A stretch of DNA of 64,000 bases from Fremontodendron californicum (GCA_030761205.1 JAULJL010000002.1:18393010-18457009), one strand, 5' to 3'. Shown: positions 1-12,139, counted from the first letter of the stretch. The notes: generated by a model not told the origin, from the sequence alone. Made by a program: numbers and translations.

Positions 1-2369
1 GATTCAAAACCTTCGAATCCCTTTGAAAGAATTCAAAAGCCAAGTCTCTAAACCTTTTCCCAGACCCTGATTTATGAGCACATGAACCAAAGGATGAACC
101 AGAACACCTTTCTTTTTCTTTCCCCATGTAAGAAATTGAAACCCAAACAAATTCACTTAGTGAGAGGCTCAAAGATAAAATCTAAGATTTTCCTTCACAG
201 CAGGATTCTCGCAAACCAGAAGACTTTCACTTCAATGGAAAATCAAAATAAGACATCATTTGTGGCTGAAAATGAATCACGCATGAATTATTTTTGGGGC
301 ATGCCACAAAAAGAAAAAAAAATAAAAAATATTGTGACATCATGAATGTGAGAATTCGAATGATTCCAAATGCAAAATGAAATTCTGATTATCTATTCCC
401 CCTGAGGATTGCTTTTCAAGGAGAATATTCATACTTGTTTTGAGAAATGGCCATCTTTCATATTCCTTTCACAAAGAGAAATTATCCATAGTCACCCCTT
501 TTGAGCTTAAAGAATTTTTTTTCTTTGAACCCTGATCAAGGATCACTCTCCACACTGGGAGCAAATATGAGGAAGGATTTTCTCAAAAATCATGGTAAAA
601 TAAGTCCCGACTAGGAGACAGAAACAAAGCAAATTGAGCTCCCAAACAAGTACGGGCTCACTTTGTCAAAATGGAGATACAAGAAGGGGAAGAAAAAAGG
701 GAAAAGAAAAAAGAGAAAAAATGGCAAATTGAAAGCCAAGAAACACACACAAAAAATGTGTGAAAGAGATGGTAAATTGAAAGCCAAGAACAAAGAAGAA
801 AAGAAACAAAACTCAAAAGAAGGAAAGAGAAGTCTAGAAGGGACAAATGTTTCAGAGGGAATCCTTCTCAAGAAATGATCCTTGATCTGATTACCCTCAA
901 ACACATATTTTGAGCCTACTTATCCTTTCTTTCTAAACCCCGAACCTTGGCCTACGTTACATGCTTTAAAAGTCCATTTTGATCAAGTGTGGATATTTGA
1001 CTTAAAAAGTTTTCATTAGATTTTATCCCATCTCATCGAATTATCATTTCATTGTGGAAGAATTTAGAATTCTTAGATGCATGGTGGAACAATAAAAAAA
1101 AAAAGAGAAACAATGAAACTCTAGGGTGAAAACCCAAAAACGGGTAGTCTAGAGCGAAATAAGAAGAAATTCTAATGCCACACATTGGTATTGCCTAAGC
1201 CATCAGTTTGAGGAATACAAGGAGCATCAAGGAACTCCTAGACATACCAAAAGGATAGCCTTTTCTTTGTAATTGTTTTTGAAAGATTAAACCTTTTTCC
1301 TTCCAACATTGAACCTATTATGGCTAAGGTTAACACTTATTAAAATGCCATATTTAGATATTGGAGGACTGATGAGATTTAATTAAAACTTTTTGGGGAA
1401 AAAAAACGTTTGGTTTTAAGGAATTCATTTTTTGAGAAAACTTACTCATGAGCCGAGACAAAAGGACATTCACTTTTTCCTCTTTGTCAAGATGAAAGCT
1501 TTCCTAGACAAATCTAGACCTTATTGCATCAGTCCATTGACCTTGTTGCATTAAACCGTTCAAATCACTCGAGAAAGTGAGGCTGATTTCCCATCTCGCT
1601 TAGAAATGTCTCTAATGGTGATCACCAATTTCTGAAAGACTTCAATTTCACATGTTTGGAAGAAATAAAATTGACATGACTTAGGAAGAACAAACTAAAA
1701 TTTTGATGTGGATATGCCCTAGCAAAAAGTTCATATTGTTCAGGGGCATGAAATTTTGAGTTTGAATGAAGTTTGACTCTGTGTTTTGGTTTTGACCAGA
1801 TAAGTAAAAAGAAAGAATCTGTTGGGGCAAGGACAAATTGGGAATACGAAACCATGCGATTTCTTCCAGCAAAAAATAAATTGGAAAATATAGACAAGGG
1901 GTAGGAATCACTCCCTCCAATAGGAAACCTCGCCAGGACACGAGGAAAAAGAGAGATGATCAACCCTTTAACATTATCTTAAAGTGAAATGGTGTCATGA
2001 GCATTCATGCATAATGTAATGAACATATGCATCTGTATCTTCGCAAGTTACATTGGTTTTTGCATCCATACATTTGATCATTACATTTGCCAAGAATTGA
2101 AAAGATACAAAGGAAAAAAAGATGGTTTCCTAAAAGGGGAAGTGCCTTTTTTAGATTTAGAGGAAAGAATCTATTGAAGAAAAGAAGAGAAACAAAAATT
2201 TGTCTGAAAAGAAAAGATGTGAGTATTGAGATATTTTGGGACGATGAAATCAAGAAAATGTTGAAAAATCCCAAGACGATAAAAAATTTCAAAAAACAAA
2301 AATGAGTTTAGATGAGATTTTTTTAGAAGATGTGGAGCCTCGAAAGAGGAGTTTCTCAAAAGAAAGATT

Positions 2370-3325
2370 TGTTTAAGACCAATGTAAGCTAGCACAAAAA
2401 TGAGTAAGCCCAGTGAAGTTGGCATTTTAAATTTGGTTAAGCCCAATGTAAGCTGGCACAAAAATGATTAAGCCTAGTAAAGTTGGCATTTTAAATTTGG
2501 TTAAGCCCAATATAAGCTGGCACAAAAAATGGTTAAGCCCAGTAAAGTTGGCATTTTAAATTTGGTTGAGCCCAATGTAAGGTGTTGGCACAAAAGGAAG
2601 TAATCCCAGTGAAGTTGGCACGTTAGATGTGATCAAGCCCAATATAGCTGGCAGTTATGATTAAGCCCAGTGAAGTTGGCACGTTAGATGTGATTAAGCC
2701 CAATATAGCTGGCACAAAAGAAAGTAAGCCCAGTAAAGTTGGCATTCTAAATTTGGTTAAGCCCAATGTAATTGGCAAAAAATGAGTAAGCCCAGTGAAG
2801 TTGGCATTTTAAATTTTGGTTAAGCCCAATGCAAGCTGGCATAAAAGTGATTTAAGCCCAGTAAAGTTGGCATTTTAAATCTGTTTAAGCCCGATGAAGC
2901 TGGCACAAAAATGATTAAGCCCAGTAAAGTTGGCATTTTAAGTTTGGTTAAGCCGAATTGAAGTTGGCATAAAAGTGATTTAAGCCCAGTGAAGTTGGCA
3001 TTTTAAATCTGGTTAAGCCCGATGAAGCTGGCACAAAAATGATTAAGCCCGGTGAAGTTGCCACGTTAGATGTGATATAGCCCAATATAGCTGGCATAAA
3101 AGGAAGTAAGCCCACTGAAGTTGGCACGTTAGATGTGATTAAGCCCAATGCAAGCTGGCAGTTACGGTTTAAGCCCAGTGAAGTTGGCATGTTAGATATG
3201 ATTAAGCCCAATGTAAGCTGGCAGTTATGGTTTAAGCTCAGTGAAGTTGGCATGTTAGATGTGATTAAGCCCAATATAGCTGGCACAAAGGGAAGTAAGC
3301 CCAGTGAAATTGGCATTTTAGATTG
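2370..3325 (+). repeat. Tandem array of a ~60-bp unit made of two related ~30-bp halves
   Basis: The block alternates two sister motifs, TTAAGCCCAGTGAAGTTGGCA and TTAAGCCCAATGTAAGCTGGCA, each followed by a short variable linker such as TTTTAAATTTGG or CAAAAATGA. Roughly 16 double units can be followed, with linker variants changing along the array, for example GTTAGATGTGA in the right half. It lies in the 3' untranslated part of the adjoining retrotransposon, upstream of the polypurine tract. Confidence 0.9.
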
Positions 3326-3343
3326 GTTCCGCCTAAGTCATCA

Positions 3344-3570
3344 TTTTGCAAATCGAACTCGTTCTACTTCTCAAATGAGTTGAGCCCCGGTATTTTTTTC
3401 TTTTGCAAATCGAACTCGTTTCCTTAAGATGGGTCGAGCCTTGATTAGTCAGGGAACTTAATTTAAGGACAAAATCTTCTATTTTCTTTGCTTGCAAATC
3501 GAATTCATTTCCTTAAAACGGGTCGAGCCTTGATTAGTCGGGGAACTCAATTTAAGGACAAAATCTTCTA
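3344..3570 (+). repeat. Direct repeat, about 80 bp, 2-3 copies
   Basis: The motif GCAAATCGAACTCGTTTCC followed by GGGTCGAGCCTTGATTAGTC and AATTTAAGGACAAAATCTTC occurs at about 3403 and again at about 3483. A shorter, diverged copy starts near 3344. It is a second, independent repeat block in the same retrotransposon untranslated region. Confidence 0.8.
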
Positions 3571-3717
3571 TTTACATCTTTTTAATGATAAAAACAATTT
3601 TGAAAAATAAAAAAATGGAAAAAATGAAAACCCTTTTCCTTTTCTTCATATGTGATTTCACTAACCGGACAAAATTAGTGTTTGTTTATCTTTGCCTGAT
3701 TCCTGATTCTCAGCAAT

Positions 3718-3734
3718 AGCCAAAGAGGGGTAGT
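3718..3734 (+). other. Polypurine tract of the Tat/Ogre-like element
   Basis: The purine-rich stretch AGCCAAAGAGGGGTAGT lies immediately before the LTR start TGTAGACACC. This is where plus-strand DNA synthesis would be primed in an LTR retrotransposon, and it fixes the orientation as plus and the LTR as the 3' one. Confidence 0.75.
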
Positions 3735-4442
3735 TGTAGACACCTAATTTTGTCCAGACCCCTAAATCAGGTAATATTTCTTCCTAATGATGTTTTAGAA
3801 TGCAAAAAAAGCTCTTCTCATCCTGTAGGTGGTATTCCGAGACTTTGTTTAAGGGGCCAAGCATGAAAAGTCAATCTAAAAAAAGTCAACCTCAAAAAAG
3901 TCAACCCTTCTTAAAAATCAAGATTCAAAGTTTAATTGAACAATGGTGAAAGAATTTTGATAATTTGAGGTCTACAACGAAAGATATGGAGTCCGGAAGA
4001 TGGATTATGGAGATTCAGTGGAAAGAAAACCCTAATTTGATAAATTTGGAAAAAAGTGCTTAAAAGATCAAATTGATCGAAATTGGAGTTTCCGAAGAGA
4101 ATATAATCAATGACTACGGGTATTGGAAAGGCCGTTTGGAAACAAAACCAAAGGAATAGTCAATTCGAAAGAAAACCGAAAATTAGGGTTTTTGGTGAAT
4201 TTTGGTGAAATTGGGGGAAAATGCAAAAAATGGCTCGATTCGGTAAAATTAAAGCCTCTAAGTGATGAAGAGTGGGTAAACGAAGATAGTCTAAGGCCCA
4301 GTTTGAAGTAATTCCGAGAAAAGAGCCGGTTGGAGGAAAAACTGAAAAACAAGAAAATTCCAGATATTGGAAAAAGGAAAAATTAAATCGAACTTGTTTT
4401 GAGTAAAACCGAGGTTTCGAAGGTTAAAGGGCAATCTTGGAA

Positions 4443-5010
4443 AATCCGAGAAAAATAGCAAATGAGCTCGAAAAATTACCAAAACTTTCAGATCTCAATC
4501 TTATGTCATTTGGAAGATATCCTCATAGAAAAATCTGGAATCAGAGCTCGTTTGAGAAACTACAAATTTCGGGCCCACTAAGCTGAAATTCTAGAAGATA
4601 AATCCTGAAAAAATAGCAAATTAGCTCAAAAAATTATGAAAACTTTCAGATCTTAATTTTAAATTATTTGGTAGAGATTGGTGAAGAAAAATCAGGAATC
4701 GGAGCTCATTTGCAAAATGGCAAATTTCGGGCCCACTAAGCTGAAATTTTAGAAGATAGATCCGGGAAAAATAGAAAATGAGCTCGAAAAATTATGAAAA
4801 CTTCCAGATATCAATTTTATATTATTTGGAAGAGATTGGCAAAGAAAAATTTAAAATCGGAGCTCGTTTAGTCAATGGCAAAAGTTCGAGTGCACTAAGG
4901 GCACTTTAGGAAGATAAATCCCGAAAAAAATAGCAAATGAGCTCGAAAAATTATGAAAACTTCATAACTCAATTTTATACTAGTTATGAAGTATTGGAAA
5001 AAATAAAATT
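4443..5010 (+). repeat. ~160-bp tandem repeat inside the giant LTR (about 3.5 copies)
   Basis: The anchor AATAGCAAATGAGCTCGAAA recurs at about 4449, 4611, 4768 and 4928. Each copy is followed by TTATGAAAACTTTCAGATCT-like, GGAGCTCGTTTG-like and TTTCGGGCCCACTAAGCTGA-like blocks. Copies differ by scattered substitutions, so the array is not recent. Confidence 0.85.
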
Positions 5011-6537
5011 CAGATTTGGAGTCCGTTTTCTATTTAATCAAGTTTGGGGGGCTAAAGTGCAACTTTACCGAAGAAATCGAAGATTGCCTTTTTTGTAATT
5101 TACAAAATAGGGAGAGGGCTGGAATTTGAAGGGCCATTTGGCCAGCCCATAAGGAGAATGAATTTTGTTGAGTTCTTTCATCCAAAGGCTAAAATTGGAT
5201 AGTAAGGTGGTTATTTTGTTATCAAACTTTTGTGATTTTGCCACATGGTCCAATGAATGAATAGGAAGGATGTCAACATTATGGTTACATATTTTTGAAC
5301 AGTTGTATTTGTTAGGGCCTGATCACTTAATCTAAGGGTGGTAATTTCACATTTTTAGCATCTTTGATTAGTGGCCTTTAGATCAAATTAGCTAGGAAAA
5401 AATTAACAACATCCTACACCAAAAGGGTCCATTCGGCTACTATTTAGAGAGAGGGGTTTCATTTTGTTTAGGGGGTTCTTTGCTGATCATTGGGAGGGAA
5501 GTAGCTATTCTTGAGAAAAAAGAAAGGGGAAAAAAAAGAGGAAGAAAAAAGAAGGGATTTTCTTACTACTCTTTGATTTGGAAAACTAAAGCAAGGTAAT
5601 TATTTTCTTTCATGCTTTCCTTCATACGTTGTTCATATGATTTTGTTATTTTCATTTTTATTTTATTTTCATTCATGAAATAAAATTGTTTTTCAAAACA
5701 AGTTCCAAAAGGTTCCTATCTTATGTTTTCATGAAAAATTCAAAGAAAAACAAATTTTTACTCTTTTTTTTTTTTGTGTTGGCCGAATGGTCTCCTTGGA
5801 GTGCATGTCTTGTGTTTGATTTATTTTCCATGTTGGTTGTGATGTTTTGGCTTGTTTTGATGTTCTAGTTTTTTAAAATAATCAACATATGGTGCTTTCT
5901 TTTAACCTTCTTTACTTACTTTACTTATTTTACTGATTTTTATCATTTATTTTCATGTCTACTTACTTTGTTTTCTATTTTTAATTTTCTGTTTTCACAA
6001 TGTTAAGTTGTTCATGCTTTGTGTTAATACCATACCATGTGTTTGTGTTTTTGTCTAGCTATGTTCATGCATTTGCATCATGTTTGTTTGGTCTAACATG
6101 TTTCCTTTTAAGTCTTGTATATACTATGCCATGTGTTTGTGTTATTGCCATGCAAGAATTTCACATGTTCATTAAGTGTCCATTCGGCTACCACTATATT
6201 TTTTGCCTTGTGTGTGCATTTTCATCTTGTTTAGTTGACATGCTTTCATATTTAGGCCATGATATTGTGTATTTGATTTACTATGCCATGTGTTTGTGTT
6301 ATTGCCTTCCTACATTTCCTTACATATTTTCATGTCCATTCAGTTTCTGCATGCTTTTTTGCCTTGTGAATTTGCATCTTCATTTTGAGTATGAGATTAC
6401 CATGTCTTCATTCATTGCTTTGCATCATTTTTCCATGAGATCGTGTCTTTGGTTATGCCATGTTCATACATTATCATTATGTTCATTTGGTCACAATATG
6501 TTCATTGTATTTCCATGCATATCTTTTGTTCATATTA

Positions 6538-6840
6538 GGTCTTAGGCATTTTGTATTGCCATGCATTTTCATGACATATTAGGTCTAGGTCATCTTTGTA
6601 TGTCATGCACAATTTCATGACTATTAGGTCTTAGGTCATATTTTTATTTCCATGCATGTTTTATATGTCATATTAGGCCTAGGTCATTTTTGTATTGCCA
6701 TGCATTTTCATGCACCTATAGGTCTAGGTTTGCATTTATTGCCATGCACAATTTCATTTAGGTCTTAGGTTATTTTGTATTGTCACGCATTCTCTGTCAT
6801 TTAGGCATTAGGACATGCATTTCATACATTTAACTTGCTG
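6538..6840 (+). repeat. Degenerate short tandem repeat inside the giant LTR (~57 bp)
   Basis: Successive units carry TTAGGTCTTAGGTCAT or TTAGGTCTAGGTCAT, then TTTGTATTGCCATGCA, then TTTCATGA. About five units are recognisable. The same ATTGCCATGCA motif also occurs scattered from 6000 onward, suggesting an older expansion. Confidence 0.7.
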
Positions 6841-8449
6841 TTTGTTCATGCATTTCGTCTCATTCCACTTGATTTTTTACTTAAGCCAGACAATGGCTCA
6901 AAGCTAAGCTCACATGAGCATGCTTGTGGAAAATTAAGACGTTGTCAAGTTGGAATTTCTACCTTTGTGATTTTGTTTCATTAGGCAATCCTTGTCCAAA
7001 TTTTTAGCAATTTTTACTACTCTTTGTAGGACCTTAGAGGAGTCTCAAATATTTTTATTCTGATTTTTGAGTGATTTTATCAAAGGTTTAAAAATATTTT
7101 TTGGCTAAATAGTTTTTCACCCAGTTTTCTAACTTTCGTGATTTTTCTGGTAGGACATCCTTGTCTAAAAATTAAGCCAATTTTTCCCCATAGAATTTGA
7201 CATGTTTTGAGTCTCCCATAAGTTTTTCAGATTTTTTTGAAATTTTAAAAATAGGTAAAAAAAAAATCACGTTTTAGATCTGGTCAGTAAAGTCATATTT
7301 GATTTCAAGGGAAAATAATTTTCTGTTTTGGCTAAGGCATTAAGAAAGGGCTAATTTAGAATCTTAGCTACTATCCTAGGTTGATTTCTAAGTCATTTTA
7401 ATCCTTAAAAATTGATTTTATAAAGGTCAGGTCAAGGATGGTCAAGTCCGGGTTTTCAAAGTTAGGAAAATAGAGCTTTTTTTCAAGGCGGTTTCGGTCA
7501 TGGTGTTATTTTTCATCCAAACTTTTTAAATTGTTTTCAAACCAATCACAAAGTGTTTTTTATTTAGAAAATTTAATTTGATGTCTTTTTCTAAAGTTGT
7601 CGGATATCTTTTTAGATATACGGATGTTCTTATTTAAAGGAAAAAATACACTTTCATGCATTGCATTTTCCATGTTCATGCATATTATATGATATATTAT
7701 TTTTTTGCTATGAATATTTCTATGGTGATGATTAGATTATATTATGTCATCTAGATTTTTCTATGTCATCTTTTCCTATGTCACACATGTTCATATTCAT
7801 CTTTTTTAAAATATTTTAAAAAGATAATGATTTTAAATAAAAATAAAGATATTTTTGAGTTAAAATATTTCATGAGTTCTCTGTCGGGTTTGCTGGGGAG
7901 GATATCATCAATTATAATTAATAAAGGAATATCTTTCTTTCAAAAAAATGAAAATGATTCGGAGATTTTTCAAATAAATAAATTTTTTTCTATTTTGCCG
8001 AGTTTGCTGGAATATATAGGAAAATTTTGAATTAATAAATTCCGGATCATTTTCAATTAAAAATGAAATTATTTTTCTTTAAATTGGGAATTATTTTGAA
8101 ATGCCAAATCTAAAACCGAATTTTTACCGAGACTTGAGATAACACACGATTAATAAGGTACCGTTTTATACGGGCTTTATGGGGGTGCTAATCCTTCCCC
8201 GCATGTAACCGAGTCCTGAACCCGCTTCTTTGATTTTCTCTGGTTTAAAATAGCAGATTGAAATTGGTTTTAAAAATATTTTAATTAATTTTAAAATATT
8301 TTTACAAAACCGGTTTTAATAGGTGGCCGGTCACACCTAGCCAAAAAAGATTGGTGGCGACTCCATGTCTTTTTTTGAGGTTGTTTTCAAACCCTCATTT
8401 TATTTCAAGAGGAATTAAGTTGTCTTTTTCTCTGTTTTTCCAATGTCAC

Positions 8450-8760
8450 GCTTAACGAGCAAAAGTCTCACGATGAGACTTGTTATTTTTTAGGTTGTGA
8501 CATGTGTTATTCGTGTAGTGTCGTGTCAAAAGTAAACAGATTAGTTTTAAACGTGTTAATCGTGTCATGTCGCGTGTAACACGTATAATAACCGTGTCGT
8601 GTTGTGTTTTAGGATTAGACTCGTTTAGTTATTCCTGTTGTGTTCGTGTTTCAGTTATTCATGTCGTGTCAAAAATGAGACATGACACGAAACACGAGAC
8701 ACGAAACACGAAACACGACACGATGACACGAATTGCCAGATTTAGCCAAAAAAATTGGCT
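8450..8760 (+). repeat. CGTGTC/GACACG minisatellite with an inverted arrangement
   Basis: The left part is rich in CGTGTCGTGTT and TGTTCGTGTT, and the right part (about 8676-8731) is rich in the complement, such as GACACGAAACACGAGACACG. Together they could fold into an imperfect hairpin around 8670. The same GACACGA/CGTGTC vocabulary recurs in the satellite near 53.8-55.5 kb. No gene is supported here. Confidence 0.7.
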
Positions 8761-8768
8761 ATTTATTA

Positions 8769-9015
8769 CGTGGCTATGAACAAATCCTTTGATAATTTTC
8801 GAGGTAAATGCAATGCACATTAAAATCTCAAGGTCCCATGGCAATGCTAATTAAATGATAAGATTCTTGGTCATTTACCATGTATGGCCACGTCGGTGAT
8901 GCACAAACCCTTTGGTAATTTTCTAGGTAAATGTAATGCACATTAAAATGTTAAGGTCCATGGCAATGCTAATTAAATGATAAGTTTCTTGGCAATTTAC
9001 CATGCATGACCATGT
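8769..9015 (+). repeat. Tandem duplication of a ~125-bp segment
   Basis: The block with TTTGATAATTTTCGAGGTAA, AATGCACATTAAAAT, CATGGCAATGCTAATTAAAT and TTTACCATGTATGGCCACG is followed immediately by a second copy with a few substitutions. The flanks up to 9317 are AT-rich spacer with no supported gene. Confidence 0.85.
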
Positions 9016-9344
9016 TGGATTTTGGAAAAAAAAGTTGCCAAGGTGACTGAACCACAATCTAGTGGTTTATTCCTTCTTTTTTGAAAGGAAAATTTTAATG
9101 CAATCATAATTTTGAAATGAATAATCCAATCTCAGTGGTTTGGATAATCTTGTGAATTGTGATTGACTTGATATCAATTACAAAAAAGAGAAATTAGATT
9201 AAAATATTAAAAAATTTCTAAACTATGTCATTTTTTAAAATAATCTTTTATGTTTTATTGTACTTAAATAAACCATTATTTTTTGATTTGAACCTAAATA
9301 AGCTTTTATTTCAAATGCACTACAAACAAATTGCCATATACTGA

Positions 9345-9545
9345 CGCTTACTTTTACTGACGGTCAATTCCGTCAATAAATCAAGTTTATACTGACGGAT
9401 TTTTGATCCGTCAGAAAATGTACAATATATACCGACACTTCTCTTTTCCATCGGTATAGGTTACATCTATTGTAACAGTTGAGCATTTTCCATCAGTATA
9501 GGTTTGATTTATACCGACGGTTTTATTTTGACCGTCAGTATACAC
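9345..9545. repeat. CACTA subterminal repeat region, left
   Basis: At least eight short copies of ACTGACGG, ACCGACGG or their complements lie within 200 bp of the left terminus. In En/Spm-type elements such repeats are binding sites for the element's TNPA-like protein. That role is known for the family and only inferred here. Confidence 0.8.
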
Positions 9546-11231
9546 CTCATGAAAAAAATACCCGCTTTTTTTTTCAATGGGCGGCGATTTTATTTTAATT
9601 TTAAAAATATTTTTTTTCATCCCTATAGCAACGGGACCCGTTGCTATAGGTCATTTGAATTTTATTTGGGAATCGACGTAATCCTCTTTTCTCCCGACTT
9701 TTTTTTTCCAAACCCCTCTTTTCTCCAAACCCCCTTTTCTCCAAAATATCAGTAAATCCCTTTCTTTCTTTTTCAAACGGGTTATTTTCTTTATGTAATT
9801 TTTCTTCTCCAAACTGAGCCGGAAGAGAGATCCAAGGTAAGGAAATTTCTTATTTTCTCCAAATCCTGTTGTGTTTAGGGTTTCTCATTCTCCAAATCGA
9901 ACCGCAAAGAGTAAGGTTTTCTTCTTGATAGGTTGAGATTGCGAGAGAAGGGTGGAGCCATTCGTTGCAAAGTTGTGGCATTGATAAAGGGCGATAAGAT
10001 TGAGGAGGCTCTCGCAACAATGTAAGAACAGCTGTGGTTTGTGAGATTTTTAGCTTTTGATTTGGTCAGGACCCCAAGTTCTAAGGTCAGTGGTGCTAAT
10101 CTTTAACTTTTTGTGTTTGTTTTGTATAAAATTAGCATATAGTTGCATCAAAAGAAAGTGAGAACTGCATTCTTCTCTTACTGGATTATGGCGCATATCC
10201 AAACTGTAAAGGTATTCTCCAGGCCTTTTTGTTTAAAACATTGATCTTTATTTTGTTTTCTTTTAGCCAATTCTTGCAGTTTTTGGCTCATTATTCCTAC
10301 AAGTGCCCCTGATATCATATAGTATCATATATTGTATCTGGGATATCTTAAATACATGAGTCCCTCTCCATTCCATAGTTCAACACTTAAAAATAAGTTG
10401 GAAATTCTTTATTCAGATATAAATTATCAGATTATCAAATAGGGGAATTAGAACCTTTAATTACCTTTTAAGTGCTTCTAACAATTTCCACATTAGCTAT
10501 CAAAGAAAATGATTTATTTATAAAATGTTTGACCACATTTTTGTATTCATGCTTTACAGCATTGTGGCTTCCTTTTCTTAAATCATTGCATGCACACAAT
10601 TATGTGAATTTATATTTTTTTGTATAATTTAGATGAATGATGGTGTTATGTTTTGACTTCTGCACGTGCTAAGGAAAACAAATCATATTAGCTGTCCAAA
10701 TAAATATATAATAAAAAAATCATAAAAAAAAAAACCCATATTCCTCCTCCAAAAAAAATGGTGTTATGTTTTCATGTCATTACCTTTTCTCTCTTTAAAA
10801 TTCACAGATGAAAGAGTGTGAAGAAAAGTTTTATTTTGATTTATAATATCTGCTAGAAATACTTTTTCTTCTCCTTTATTGCTCTTCTGGCAACTGTTTG
10901 GTATCATCATCCATTTTTAGTCAATTATTTTCTTAATATGAAGAAGAAATCATGTTAATATATATTATATAATTAGTTGACCATCTTATACTTTTATCAA
11001 TAACAGCTCTTTAAATGTCTATGGCAGTGTGGTCAAGTGCAAAGTTATTTGCAGGTACTACAACAATCTAGATAGTAGTTTGTTGTCAAATTCTCTTCTC
11101 CCTATGGATATGTGTATTGCCAATTTCCAGCCTTGTGCTCAACACTGTAGAATTGGTTACAATTTAATCTAAACTCATAATTTTCTCTGGATATTATATC
11201 TAAGGTTCTATTTAAGATTTTTCTAATCCCA

Positions 11232-11237
<6 letters not shown>

Positions 11238-11271
<34 letters not shown>
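11238..11271 (+). repeat. Poly(A) tract of 34 bases
   Basis: An uninterrupted run of adenines lies inside the CACTA element, about 350 bp upstream of the captured exons. It could be a microsatellite or the tail of an inserted retroposon; nothing recognisable precedes it. Confidence 0.8.
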
Positions 11272-11272
<1 letters not shown>

Positions 11273-11626
11273 ACTATACTAATGTTAATACTAACTATTT
11301 ATGGTGGAGGTATCTTTTTGGAGGGAAAAGGCCAGGAATGAAAATAATAGGGTGAAGGATAGGACAAAGAGTTAAGGACCAGTCCATATTTGAAGAACTT
11401 TGCCTCTAGTGATGCATTGCAGCTGCAGAGCAAGACAGTAGAGACCAAGAGTTGGACACCAAGGAATCTAGTTGAGCAACAAGGACATAAAGAAATAAAG
11501 ATGATATTCGAATCAAGTAAAGAGATGAAAAATCAGTCTATGAAGCTAAATAGGAAAGTTGCATTTTTTTAATTTCTTTTATCAACAAGAGTTTATATTG
11601 ATGTGATATCAGTGTTTGTTTTTCAG

Positions 11627-12139
11627 TGCAAGCTTTAATGGCTATAAAGGATGCTCTGCATGATCTCTTGGTGTACTTGATAATTGGGATTCGGATGCTA
11701 TTGATCCATGTAGATGGGCAATGGTTACTTGCTCACCTGAAGGCCTGGTCATTGGCTTGTAAGTCTTTTTATGACCTTAAGTTTTAGGAGAAAATATGGA
11801 ACATTTATTGAATAAATGAAAATGGTCTTGTTGCAGGGGTACTCCAAGCCAGAATTTATCTGGTACTTTGTCTCCAAGCATAGGGAACTTAACAAATCTT
11901 CAAATTGTGTAAGTGCCTTCCAAAGTGCTTTTCAAATTGAATGCCTCTTTTTCTTCTTGATCTAATATGAATGCTGCTATACCCTACATTTGCAGGCTCT
12001 TGCAGAACAACAACATAACAGGACCAATTCCTTCAGAATTGGGGAGGCTTTCAAAGATTCAAACACTTGACCTTTCTGATAATTCCTTCAGTGGGGAAAT
12101 TCCTACCTCTTTAGGCAACCTAAGGAGCCTCCAATACAT
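11627..12139 (+). pseudogene. Captured NIK-like LRR receptor kinase fragment (three exons) inside the CACTA element
   Basis: Three exons at 11627-11759, 11837-11908 and 11996-12139 encode, in order, the LRR N-terminal cap (QALMAIKDALHD, then DPCRWAMVTCSPEGLVIGL), then GTPSQNLSGTLSPSIGNLTN, then LLQNNNITGPIPSELGR ending RSLQYM. These match the start of the extracellular domain of NSP-interacting kinases (NIK/SERK-like, LRR-RLK subfamily II), which sense signals at the plasma membrane. The intron boundaries keep GT and AG and stay in phase. One base is missing near 11664, which breaks the frame in the first exon. The signal peptide exon, remaining LRRs, membrane segment and kinase are absent. 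It is best seen as a gene fragment transduplicated by the transposon; whether it is transcribed is unknown. Confidence 0.85.

Larger units (their letters stand above)
1..3734 (+). mobile_element. 3' untranslated part of a Tat/Ogre-like Ty3/gypsy retrotransposon (truncated by window edge)
   Basis: No convincing coding sequence is visible here; the ORFs are short and lysine- or phenylalanine-rich shadows of purine/pyrimidine tracts. The stretch ends in a purine-rich tract directly followed by an LTR start, so it is read as the region between the end of pol and the 3' LTR. A long untranslated region with tandem repeats before a very large LTR is a known property of the plant Tat/Ogre lineage. 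The pol genes would lie to the left, outside the window. The lineage assignment is inference because no reverse transcriptase is present. Confidence 0.55.
3735..8450 (+). mobile_element. Giant 3' LTR of the Tat/Ogre-like retrotransposon (right end approximate)
   Basis: The LTR starts TGTAGACACCTAATTTTGTCC-like directly after the polypurine tract. It runs for about 4.7 kb without a supported gene and contains GGTGGCGACTCC at about 8351, a motif found near the 3' end of LTRs of this lineage. No primer binding site follows, which fits a 3' LTR. The exact right end and the 5-bp target duplication cannot be settled because the 5' side is outside the window. The 181-residue ORF at 6000-6545 lies in degenerate CATG-rich repeats and is not taken as a gene. 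Confidence 0.6.

Noticed and set aside
611..904. Overlapping ORFs on both strands, lysine-rich on plus and phenylalanine-rich on minus
   Set aside because: They are explained by the purine-rich sequence of the retrotransposon untranslated region.
2948..3383. ORFs of 122 and 82 codons with repeated peptide units
   Set aside because: They are translations of the 60-bp tandem array; opposite strands are equally open.
6000..6545. 181-codon ORF rich in cysteine, phenylalanine and histidine
   Set aside because: It lies inside the giant LTR in CATG/GTTTGTGTT-type degenerate repeats, has no recognisable domain, and its composition follows the repeat.
8351..8365. GGTGGCGACTCC as a primer binding site that would make the preceding LTR a 5' LTR
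   Set aside because: The extended complementarity expected after it is absent, and a polypurine tract precedes the LTR, which fits a 3' LTR; the motif is commonly found within such LTR ends.
8567..8844. ORFs on both strands with RHDTKHETRNTKHDT-type repeats
   Set aside because: They follow the GACACGA minisatellite.
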